From: Elioraea tepida
Lineage (GTDB): Bacteria; Pseudomonadota; Alphaproteobacteria; Acetobacterales; Acetobacteraceae
Reading direction: 5' to 3'
Assembly (NCBI RefSeq): GCF_019203965.1
Contig: NZ_CP076448.1
Location: 1,875,001 to 1,939,000 of the forward strand
DNA length: 64,000 nt
A program made the translations under genes and the position numbers. Each line of letters begins with the position of its first letter. Positions within the stretch are counted from its first letter, which is position 1. Under the pieces are notes generated by a model. The model searched no databases, had not been told where the DNA came from, and saw only the letters and a program-made list of their open reading frames with translations. Below are positions 27,694 to 35,893 of this stretch, piece after piece.

Positions 27694-30600
27694 GTGGTGC
27701 GTGTCTGTCGCCTGACGCTGCTCGCCGGAACGGCCCTGTGCGCGCCCGGTGCCCTCTCTGCCCAGGCGCCGGCGCCGAACACCCTGCCTCAGGGGGGGGC
27801 GGTGATCGCCGGCCAAGCCTCGATTGCCACCACCGCTCCGAACCGGATGCAGGTGACGCAATCGTCCGATCGGGCGGTGATCGGCTGGCAGAGCTTCTCG
27901 GTCGGCGCGAACGCCGGCGTCGACATACGCCAGCCGGGGGCGGGCTCGATCTCCGTCCAACAGGTCCAGGGCAACGATCCGAGCCGGATCTTCGGCCAGC
28001 TCTCCTCGAACGGGCGCGTTGTCGTCGCCAACCCAAACGGCGTCTGGTTCGGCCCCGACGCGCGGGTTGACGCTGCCGGGATCGCCGCCGTGGCGGGGCG
28101 GATGAGCCAAACCGCGATCGAGCGGTTCATGGCCGACGGCACGGTGCGGCTGGACGAGGGCGCGGCCGCGGGCGCCGAGGTGGTGAACGAGGGGCGGATC
28201 ACCGCCGGGCGCGGCGGTCTCGCCGCCCTGGTCGGGCCCTCCGCGCGAAACGCCGGCACGATCGAAGCGAGCGGCGGGCGCGTGCAGATCGCCGGAGCGG
28301 CGGGGGCGACGGTCGATTTCGATGGCGACGGGCTGATCGCTCTCCGCGCCGCCCCTGGGGCGCTCGCGGAGAACACCGGCCGGATCCTCGCCGAAGGCGG
28401 GCGGGTTCGGCTCACCGTGGCCGAGGCGAGGGGCGTGCTCGCGGGCGCGGTCAATCTCGGCGGGGTGGTAGAGGCGCGTTCCGTCAGCACCGATGGCGGG
28501 GGCATCACCCTCGGCTCGGTCCATGCCGAGGCGCCGTCGGTGACCGTGACCGGCCGGGTCGACGTCTCGGGGCCCCGCGGCGGGACGGTTTCGCTGCTCG
28601 GCGACGAGGTGAGCGTTCGGCAGGGCGCGCGGATCGACGCCTCAGGCGCCCAGGGCGGCGGAACGGTCCGTGCGGGCGGAGACGTGCGTGGCGCTCCCGG
28701 CACCCGGACGGCGCGGACGACGACCGTCGAGCGCGGTGCGACGGTGGCGGCGGATGCGACCGCGAACGGCCACGGCGGAACGGTCGTGGTCTGGGCCGAT
28801 GGTGTGGCGACCATGGACGGGGCGATCACCGCGCGCGGGGCAGGGGCGGGGGCGGGCGGCTTCGCCGAGGTCTCGGGGCTCGGCGGCATCGCCTATGGCG
28901 GAACGGTCGATCTCCGCGCGCCGTCGGGCCTCTGGGGCACGCTCCTGTTCGACCCAACGGTGATCAACATCGTCGCCTCGGGCGGGACCAACGTGATCCC
29001 GAGTCCCTCGACGCCGGGCGTCGTCACTCTCAACGCCTCCGCCGTGGTCGCGCAGCTCTCTCTTTCGAACGTCGATCTCGTCGCCTCGAGCGCGATCAAC
29101 GTCAACGCACCGCTCGCATGGGGCACGCCCGGGCGGCTGACGCTCACGGCCAATACGGTGACCGTCACCAGCGCCATCACGCTCAACGGCACCGGAAACC
29201 TCGTCATCGGTGCGCGCGGCTCGGCCACCGTCTCCGGCACGCTGACCATGAACAGCACCGGCAGTGTGGTGATCAACGCCGTCAATGACGTGACACTTCA
29301 GGGCACGGTTGCGAGCGCGCCGGCCGCCGCGGGCTCGCTTACCGTCACGGCCGACAGCGACCTCAATGGCGTGGGCGAAGCGTTCCTGCGCGGCAACATC
29401 CAGCTCCGCAGCGGGGCGCTCACGGTCTCCGGCGCGAGCGTCACCGTCGGCCGCACGACGGCGAGCGATCTCAGCGTCAGTACGACGACCGGAGCGATCA
29501 CGCTCGAGGCGACGAACGGACGCCTCGCGATTGGCACCACCGCCGCTTCGAACAGCAACACGCTGGTCGAGAGCAGCGAGGGGGGGGCTATCACTCTGCG
29601 TGCCTCTGGCAATGTGCTGGTCGGGCGGGCGACGGAGACGCCGGTCACCGGAGCGGGGACCTGGAGCCAGGTGCGGAGCCCGGCCGGCGCAGTCTCGATC
29701 GAGGCGGGCGGCAGCGTCCTTGTGCGCGCAGGTGCCGGCTTGATCACGCCGGACAGTTTCGGCCGCGTGCTCGCGGGCACGAGCCTCTCGGTCACCGCCG
29801 GAAGCGATGTGGTGATCGGCGGGGGAACCGGCTTCGGCACAGCGGCGGCGAGCGCCGACAGCGCGATAGAGACGCGCGCCGGCCCCCTTGTGGTCAACGC
29901 CACCGGGAACGTGATCGTGCGCTCAGGCGGCGCATTCGCCCAAGCAAGCCTCCGCAGTGGCGGCGACCAGACGATCACCGCCGGTGGCGCGATTGAGGTG
30001 ACAGGCGGCGGGAGCGCGGCGTCGATCGCCGCCGCCGGAACCCAGACCCTCACCGCGACCGGGGCCATCACGCTCTCGGGCGGCAGCGCCGCGGGGTCCG
30101 TGGCCTCGATCGACAACAGCGGCGGGGCGCAGACCATTTCGGGCCGGAGCGTCAGCCTCACAGGGAATGGCGGCGAGGCGCGGCTCCGCAATGCCGGCGG
30201 CGCCCAGGCGGTGACCGGGACGGCGGGTGCCGTCACCGTGGCGGCCCTGGGCAGCGGCCCGGCGGGCATCGAGAACAGCGGCGGCGACCAGGACGTGTCG
30301 GGAACGGAGATCACGCTCTCCGCAGCGGGCAGCGGGGCCGTCTCAATCAGCAATCGGGGCGGGGCGCAGAACGTCGTCACGACCGCCGGAGCGATCGGCC
30401 TCACGGGGGGGAACAACGCGGCGGTGCGGATCGCCAACGACGGCGGGGTGCAGAGCGTGTTTGCCGCGACGACGCTCACCCTCACCGGCGGGGCGGGCAT
30501 CGGCACAGCGGAGATCGCGAACGGAGCGGGCGGGCAGACGGTCGACGCGAGGGTCGGCATCACCCTCAACGGCCGGGAAGCGGCCGCGCGGATCACGGCC

Positions 30601-32130
30601 GGCGACGGCGACCAGACGGTGCGCAGCGACGGCAGCATCCGCCTACTCGGCTCCTCGTCCGGAACCGTGTCAGGCCCGCTCAATGTCGAAATCCTCAACG
30701 GCCTTGGGCTGCAGACCGTCACCGCGGGGCGCAACCTCCTCGTCCGCGGCGGCGGAGCGAATGCCGGCGCGGCGATCCGGTCCGGCCGCGAGCAGATAAT
30801 CACCGCCGGCGGGCGGATCGAGATCAGCGCGCGCGATGCGACCGCACGCCTCGCCGCCCGCGGCGCGCAGACCGTCACCGCGACGGACATCGTCACGCTC
30901 TCGGGCAGCACCAGCCCGGGCCTCCTGGCGGAGATCACGAACAGCGGCGGCGACCAGGCGGTGTCCGGGCGGGTGGTCGAGCTCCTCGCCAACGCCGGCG
31001 GCGCTGCGATCACGAACCGGTTCGGCAATCAGGCGGTCACGGCCGCCGAGCTCCTCGAGATCAGGGGCGGCGCGGGCATCGGTCTGATCGCCAACGAGGG
31101 CGGCGGTCAGGCCGTCCGCGGCGAGGCGGGTGTCCTGCTTCGCGCCGCAGCGAATGGCGGACCGGTCGCGATCGACAACATCCTCGGCAACCAGACGGTC
31201 AGCGCGTCACGGGGCCTGATCGCGCTTGTCGCCGCCGCCGAGGCGCCGGTCTTCATCGGCAATCTCCGCGGTGACCAGACCGTCACCGCTGCGACCTCGA
31301 TCGAGCTCTCCGCCGCCGGCGGCACGCGCGGGCAGGCGGCGATCTTCAATGACACGGGTGCGCAGAGGATCGAAGCGGGCAGCGACCTCTCGATCACTGG
31401 CGGCGCGAGGAGCCCGGGCGGCCTCGGCGGTGCGGCCTATGTGATCGCTCTCTCCGGGCCGCAGACCATCACCGCCGGGGGGCGGCTGACGCTCACCGGC
31501 GCCCCGGACGCAACGCCGCTCGGCCTCTCGGCGACCTCCCCGACGGCGACGCCAACCCCCGGCAGCGCCTCGATCCAGTCCGACCCGCGGACGCTCCCCG
31601 GCGAGGCCAATGGCACGGCAGACCAGAGGGTCAGCGCCCTCGGCGTCATCTTCGCCGGGCCGGCCGGGACGAGCGCGATCGGCCTTCAGGACCTCCGCGC
31701 CGAGAACGACAGCCCCGCCGCGCGGCGCTACCAGTCGGTGCTCTCGGGTGGCACGGAGCTCTCCGTTGCGGGGAGCACCACCGTCTTCGCCCTCACCCCA
31801 CCGCCAGGACCCCCGGCCCCACCACCGCCGCCGCCAACGAGCCGCGGCCCGAGCGTGCTCGACCCCGCCGTGGATGCGCTTCGCCAGCTCCTCTCTCAAG
31901 GGTTCCCAAGACCCGTGGCCGACCAGCTCGGCGGCGGAACCGGTGGGTTCGTCCCCGCCGGCCTTACCGAGGAAGGGGAGGAGGAGACGGTGGCGATCGC
32001 GGGCGAGGACCCGGCCGCGGTGTTCGCCAACGCCCTGCTCGCGGCGCGAATCGAGGGGCTCCTCCCCCCGCCCGTGCCGTATTTCCCGGGCTTCGTATCG
32101 CCGCCGCTCGCGGCCGCGACGCTGCGCTGA
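27694..32130 (+). CDS. Two-partner secretion exoprotein (TpsA, filamentous hemagglutinin-like)
   Basis: Large secreted beta-helical surface protein, probably an adhesin, exported by its adjacent TpsB partner. From GTG 27694 it is 1478 residues; GTG 27670 and 27697 are also in frame, and gaagggg lies about 9 bases before 27694. A signal peptide (LTLLAGTALCAPGALSAQA) leads to the TPS domain (about residues 25-280) with the key motif VANPNGVWFGPDARV near residue 110. A long repetitive beta-solenoid follows, then a region at about 755-1270 with regular repeats of about 33 residues, then a proline stretch (PPGPPAPPPPPPTS) and a short tail. No toxin or known C-terminal domain is seen. Confidence 0.9.
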   Translation: MVRVCRLTLLAGTALCAPGALSAQAPAPNTLPQGGAVIAGQASIATTAPNRMQVTQSSDRAVIGWQSFSVGANAGVDIRQPGAGSISVQQVQGNDPSRIFGQLSSNGRVVVANPNGVWFGPDARVDAAGIAAVAGRMSQTAIERFMADGTVRLDEGAAAGAEVVNEGRITAGRGGLAALVGPSARNAGTIEASGGRVQIAGAAGATVDFDGDGLIALRAAPGALAENTGRILAEGGRVRLTVAEARGVLAGAVNLGGVVEARSVSTDGGGITLGSVHAEAPSVTVTGRVDVSGPRGGTVSLLGDEVSVRQGARIDASGAQGGGTVRAGGDVRGAPGTRTARTTTVERGATVAADATANGHGGTVVVWADGVATMDGAITARGAGAGAGGFAEVSGLGGIAYGGTVDLRAPSGLWGTLLFDPTVINIVASGGTNVIPSPSTPGVVTLNASAVVAQLSLSNVDLVASSAINVNAPLAWGTPGRLTLTANTVTVTSAITLNGTGNLVIGARGSATVSGTLTMNSTGSVVINAVNDVTLQGTVASAPAAAGSLTVTADSDLNGVGEAFLRGNIQLRSGALTVSGASVTVGRTTASDLSVSTTTGAITLEATNGRLAIGTTAASNSNTLVESSEGGAITLRASGNVLVGRATETPVTGAGTWSQVRSPAGAVSIEAGGSVLVRAGAGLITPDSFGRVLAGTSLSVTAGSDVVIGGGTGFGTAAASADSAIETRAGPLVVNATGNVIVRSGGAFAQASLRSGGDQTITAGGAIEVTGGGSAASIAAAGTQTLTATGAITLSGGSAAGSVASIDNSGGAQTISGRSVSLTGNGGEARLRNAGGAQAVTGTAGAVTVAALGSGPAGIENSGGDQDVSGTEITLSAAGSGAVSISNRGGAQNVVTTAGAIGLTGGNNAAVRIANDGGVQSVFAATTLTLTGGAGIGTAEIANGAGGQTVDARVGITLNGREAAARITAGDGDQTVRSDGSIRLLGSSSGTVSGPLNVEILNGLGLQTVTAGRNLLVRGGGANAGAAIRSGREQIITAGGRIEISARDATARLAARGAQTVTATDIVTLSGSTSPGLLAEITNSGGDQAVSGRVVELLANAGGAAITNRFGNQAVTAAELLEIRGGAGIGLIANEGGGQAVRGEAGVLLRAAANGGPVAIDNILGNQTVSASRGLIALVAAAEAPVFIGNLRGDQTVTAATSIELSAAGGTRGQAAIFNDTGAQRIEAGSDLSITGGARSPGGLGGAAYVIALSGPQTITAGGRLTLTGAPDATPLGLSATSPTATPTPGSASIQSDPRTLPGEANGTADQRVSALGVIFAGPAGTSAIGLQDLRAENDSPAARRYQSVLSGGTELSVAGSTTVFALTPPPGPPAPPPPPPTSRGPSVLDPAVDALRQLLSQGFPRPVADQLGGGTGGFVPAGLTEEGEEETVAIAGEDPAAVFANALLAARIEGLLPPPVPYFPGFVSPPLAAATLR
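29950..31500 (+). repeat. Array of degenerate ~33-residue repeats in the exoprotein
   Basis: In frame, units of about 33 codons recur at least a dozen times. Each has a core like NSGGDQ-x-V-S-G, then a beta-strand pair ending in LSGG or LTGG. Examples are NSGGAQTISGRSVSL, NSGGDQDVSGTEITL, NRGGAQNVVTTAGAI, NDGGVQSVFAATTL and NSGGDQAVSGRVVEL. The pattern fits right-handed beta-helix coils. The DNA repeats are diverged, so slippage is less likely than in perfect arrays. Confidence 0.75.
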
Positions 32131-32194
32131 CCATAGGCTTGGGGTTCCGGGCCGCGGCGACGGGCGATGACAGCGACCGCATGAGCCGCCCGGG

Positions 32195-33949
32195 ATGACA
32201 CGCCGTGCGATCCGCGGCGGGCCTCTGCGCCTTCTCGCCTGTGCCGCTCTCCTGCTCCCCGCCGCCGAGGCCGCCGCGCAGGCGCCGCCCGCGCTCCTCC
32301 CCGGCGGCGTCGATCCTGCCCGGGCACCGCGGGAGGCGCCGGTCCCGCTGCCGCCTGCCGGCGTGCCGGCCGCGCCTGCGCCCGCGCCCGAGCCGGCGGT
32401 GAGCCGCGCACCACCGGGAGCGGAACAGGTCCGCTTCCGGCTGGCGGACCTCGTTCTCGAGGGTGTGACGGCGTACCGGCCGAACGAGCTCCGCCCCCTC
32501 TACGCGCGCTTCCTCGGGCAGGAGATCTCGGTCGCCGAGCTCTTCGCGATCGCCGAGGCGATCACCGACCGCTACCGCGCCGACGGCTACCTGATCAGCC
32601 GCGCGCTCGTTCCGGCGCAGCGGATCGAGGCGGGTGTTGCGCGAATCCAGGTGATCGAGGGCCACATCGCCGCGGTCACGGTGGAGCCCGGCAACGCGGT
32701 GCTGCAGCGCCGTGCCGAGCGTGCGGTCGGCTCCTCCCGGCCGCTCACACTCGCGCGGCTCGAGCGCGCTCTCCTCTTGCTCAACGACCTGCCGGGTGTG
32801 GCCGCGCACGGCGTGATCGAGCCGCTTCCGGACGGTCCGGTCGGGGCGGCGCGGCTTGCCGTCACCGTGGAACGCCGGCGAGGGTGGGAGGGATATGTCG
32901 CCCTCGACAACCGCGGCAGCCGCTATGTGGGGCCGTGGCAGGCGTCACTCGGCGGCAGCGTGTCCTCGCTCAATACCGCCTATGACCGGTTCACGTTCCG
33001 CGCCATCGGCGCCGTGCCGCTCCGCGAGCTCCGCTTCCTCGAGGTCGCCTACGAAGCGCCCATCGGCGCGGACGGCTTGAGCCTGTTCGGCAGCACCTAC
33101 GTCTCGCAGTCAGAGCCCGGGTTCACGCTTGCTCCGCTGCAGACGATCGGAACGTCCTATGGCCTCTCGATCGGCGCCGCCTATCCGCTGATCCGAACGC
33201 GCGCGGAGAACCTGCGCCTCTCGCTCGCCTTCACCCCGTACGTCAGCGAGAACGTCCTGTTGGGCCGGCTCGACCTCAGCCCCGGCTACCAGGACGCCAT
33301 ACGCCCGATACGGCTCGGCCTCACCTACGACCTCGCCGACCGCTGGCGGGGGCTCACCTATCTCTCCGTCGAGCTCAGCCGCGGGCTCGACGTGCTCGGC
33401 GCCTCGCCGGAGAACCGCCCCAACCCTTCGCGCCCCGGAGCGCGCACGAGCTTCACCAAGGTCCGCCTCGAGGCGAACCGGCTGCAGCCGCTCGACTGGA
33501 TCACGCAAGGCCTTGCCCTGTTCGTCGCCGCCCAGGCGCAGTGGTCCTTCGACTCCCCGCTCGTGGCCTTCGAGCAGCTCGGGCTGGGCGGGGCGCGGTT
33601 CGGCCGCGGCTATGATCCGGCTGAGATCTCGGGCGACAACGGCATCGCCGGGCTGATCGAGCTTCGCTATGCGCTCGACGTCGGCCGCGGGAGAGTGACC
33701 TTCGACCGTACGCTCACACTCCAGCCCTACGTGTTCTACGACGCGGGCATTGTGACGAACGTTCGGTCGGAGTTTCCCGCCCGGAGCCTCGCGAGCACGG
33801 GCGTTGGCCTCAGGCTGTGGCTCGGCGAGGCCTTCGCCGCTTCGATCGAGCTCGCCAAGCCGCTGACCCGCCCTGTTGCGGCGGAGGTGCTGGCCGGCGG
33901 GCGCGGCAACGAGCCGCGGCTCTACGTCTCGACCGTGCTCCGGTTCTGA
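32195..33949 (+). CDS. TpsB outer-membrane transporter (ShlB/FhaC/HecB family)
   Basis: Omp85-superfamily barrel that secretes the exoprotein encoded just upstream. The 584-residue protein has a signal peptide ending in AAEAAAQA, a proline-rich linker, POTRA domains (about residues 75-230; FRLADLVLEGVTAYRPNEL and YLISRALVPAQRIEAG), and a 16-strand barrel (about 230-584). The family L6-loop motif appears as GRGYDPAEISGDNG near residue 468, in place of VRGF/Y. It ends in aromatic VLRF, the usual C-terminal barrel signature. It lies 64 bases behind tpsA on the same strand, so the pair is probably cotranscribed. Confidence 0.93.
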   Translation: MTRRAIRGGPLRLLACAALLLPAAEAAAQAPPALLPGGVDPARAPREAPVPLPPAGVPAAPAPAPEPAVSRAPPGAEQVRFRLADLVLEGVTAYRPNELRPLYARFLGQEISVAELFAIAEAITDRYRADGYLISRALVPAQRIEAGVARIQVIEGHIAAVTVEPGNAVLQRRAERAVGSSRPLTLARLERALLLLNDLPGVAAHGVIEPLPDGPVGAARLAVTVERRRGWEGYVALDNRGSRYVGPWQASLGGSVSSLNTAYDRFTFRAIGAVPLRELRFLEVAYEAPIGADGLSLFGSTYVSQSEPGFTLAPLQTIGTSYGLSIGAAYPLIRTRAENLRLSLAFTPYVSENVLLGRLDLSPGYQDAIRPIRLGLTYDLADRWRGLTYLSVELSRGLDVLGASPENRPNPSRPGARTSFTKVRLEANRLQPLDWITQGLALFVAAQAQWSFDSPLVAFEQLGLGGARFGRGYDPAEISGDNGIAGLIELRYALDVGRGRVTFDRTLTLQPYVFYDAGIVTNVRSEFPARSLASTGVGLRLWLGEAFAASIELAKPLTRPVAAEVLAGGRGNEPRLYVSTVLRF

Positions 33950-33992
33950 CCGCCTCTTGCCCGCCGTGGCGGCACGCCCCACGTCGCATGGC

Positions 33993-34550
33993 ATGGACGC
34001 CCTTCGCGACGCCATTCTCGACGAAGCGCTCGCCCAAGCCGAGCGCGAGGGCTGGGAGAACGTGAGGCTCCGCAGCGTCGCCGGGGCCTTGGGGATCCCG
34101 CTTGCGGAGGTGTTCGCCCGCTTCCGCGACGCCGATTCGGTGGCGGACGCGCTGTTCGCGCGCCTGCTGCGTGCCATGCTCGCCCCTCCCGACGATCCGG
34201 CCGCCTTCGCGGTCGCGCCCCCGCATGAGCGCGTCATCGAGGTTCTGTGGCGCTGGTTCCGCGCCGCCCTTCCGCACCGGCGCACCGTCGCGGCCATGCT
34301 CGCGGTGAAGGCCTGGCCGAGCCATCCGCACACCTGGGTGCCGATGGTGTTCAACCTGTCGCGTCTGATCCACTGGGCGCGGGATGCGGCGCGTCTCGAT
34401 CGCGGCGGCATCGCCCGGATGGTCGAGGAGGTCGGGCTCACGGCGGCGTTCCTCGCCACGCTCGCGCGCTTCGTTACGGACACGAGCGAGGGGGCGGCGC
34501 GCACGCGCCGGGTGCTCGAGGCGGCGGTGCGCCGCGTTCCGCTCGGCTGA
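33993..34550 (+). CDS. TetR/AcrR-like or COQ9-like helical protein
   Basis: A 185-residue all-helical protein. From ATG 33993 the first 60 residues (LRDAILDEALAQAEREGWENV, RLRSVAGALGIPLAEVFARF) follow the spacing of the TetR DNA-binding domain, where the helix-turn-helix is VRLRSVAGALGIPLAEVFARF. The C-terminal part is hydrophobic helices consistent with a ligand domain. The start and GWENV/LRSVA wording also resemble the COQ9/rpsU-divergent family, which is built on a TetR fold. It lies 43 bases after tpsB and may be in the same operon, but the target is unknown. Confidence applies to the fold, not to the role. Confidence 0.6.
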   Translation: MDALRDAILDEALAQAEREGWENVRLRSVAGALGIPLAEVFARFRDADSVADALFARLLRAMLAPPDDPAAFAVAPPHERVIEVLWRWFRAALPHRRTVAAMLAVKAWPSHPHTWVPMVFNLSRLIHWARDAARLDRGGIARMVEEVGLTAAFLATLARFVTDTSEGAARTRRVLEAAVRRVPLG

Positions 34551-34626
34551 GCCGGGGCACTGCTGGCGCGTCAGGATTTGATCCAGGGCAAGTCGCGAGC
34601 CGCGCCGCCGCGGCAACGGTCGCGCC

Positions 34627-35893
34627 ATGCCGCGACCAGGATCTGTGCGTCTCGCCGCCGCCTATGCCCTGGTCGCCGTCGGCCCCGCCCTGTTGTGGCC
34701 CGAGGGGAGGAGCACGTGAGACCATGCCGTCTCGCCGGCGACGCGGGCGGCCTTCGCGCTCCTGTTCGTCGAGTTCGTGCTGTCGGGGCGTTTCCGGTTC
34801 ATCTCGCACCCCATCGGCATGGACGCGACGATGCGCCTGCACCAGGTCGCCGCCCGCCCCGTCGCCGCGATCCTTCTCCTGCATCCATTCCTGTATGCGG
34901 GCGTGGAGGTGCCGGAGGGGAGGGCGGCGCTCACTCGTCCTCGCCTGGCCGCTCCTTGGCCTCGTCGTCCTCACCGCGATCGGCCGCGACCGCTTGCCCT
35001 GGCGCTACGAGACCTGGCGGCTGTCGCATGGGCTCGGGGCGCTCGCGCTCGCCGCCCTCGGCGCGGTGCACGCGATCGAGTCGCCGCGCGGGCCGCATCC
35101 GGCGCTCGCCTTCGTGTGGATCGCGCTCGCGGCGATCGCTCCTGCGACCCTCGTCTTTGTCTACTTCTTGCGCCCGCTCGCCCGGGCGCGCCGGCCCTGG
35201 CGCGTGGTGTCGGTCGCGCCGGAGGCGGAGTCTGTCTGGAGGGTAACGATCGCGGCGGACGGGCATCAGGGGCTCGCCTTCCGCGCCGGCCAGTTCGTTT
35301 GGCTCGTGCTCGACCGCGGACCCTTCAGCCTCCGCGAGCATCCGTTCTCGATCGCCTCGCCGCCGTCGGAACCAGCGCGGCTCGAGTTCGTGATCGCCGA
35401 AGCTGGCGACTTCACCCGCACCGTTGGGTCGATCACGCCGGGCGCGCGCGCCGATCTCGACGGGCCCCATGGCGCGCTGACACCGCTTGAGCGCGACGCC
35501 GAAGGCTTCGTGCTGATCGCGGGCGGGACGGGCATCGCGCCGATTCTCTCGATCCTCGGCGAGGCGGCAGCGTAGGGCGAGAAGCGGCCGTTCCTCCTGA
35601 TCGTGGGCGCGTGGCGCGAGGAGCGTCTGATCGGGCGCGAGGCGCTCGCGGCGCTGCGCGGGCGGCTCGATCTCACCGTGGTCGAGGTCCTGTCCGATCC
35701 GCCCGAGGGCTGGGACGGCGAGCGGGGCGTGCTCGACCAGGGCGTGCTCGCCCGCCACTGCGGCGGTGCGCGGCGCGGCTGGCTGCATGTGCTCTGCGGC
35801 CCGCCCGGGATGCTCAAGGCGGCGACGGACGCGCTCGCGGCCCTCGGCGTCGCCCGCCGCCACATCATGGCCGAGAGCTTCCGCTACGACTGA
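34627..35893 (+). pseudogene. Ferric-reductase-like transmembrane flavo-oxidoreductase, decayed
   Basis: Remains of a membrane flavohaem/ferredoxin-reductase-like oxidoreductase. The first frame starts at 34627 (LAAAYALVAVGPALLWPEG), meets an in-frame TGA at 34717-34719, and goes on through the membrane domain VEFVLSGRFRFISHPIG and LHQVAARPVAAILLLHPFLYA with histidines of the ferric-reductase type. Between about 34905 and 34945 the frame shifts; the second frame reads WRLSHGLGALALAALGAVHA, the FAD motif REHPFSIASPP and NAD motif IAGGTGIAPILSIL. A second in-frame stop, TAG 35573-35575, precedes the C-terminal HVLCGPPGMLKAATDAL. Two nonsense codons and a shift mean a dead gene unless all are sequence errors. 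It ends overlapping the end of glgP. Confidence 0.85.

Noticed and set aside
29298-31028. Open frame on the minus strand through the exoprotein repeats
   Set aside because: Proline- and serine-rich shadow of the exoprotein; repeats in the sense strand create it.
34777-35490. A 237-codon reading as an independent membrane protein
   Set aside because: Its first 60 codons are the membrane part of the decayed oxidoreductase and the rest is out-of-frame shadow.
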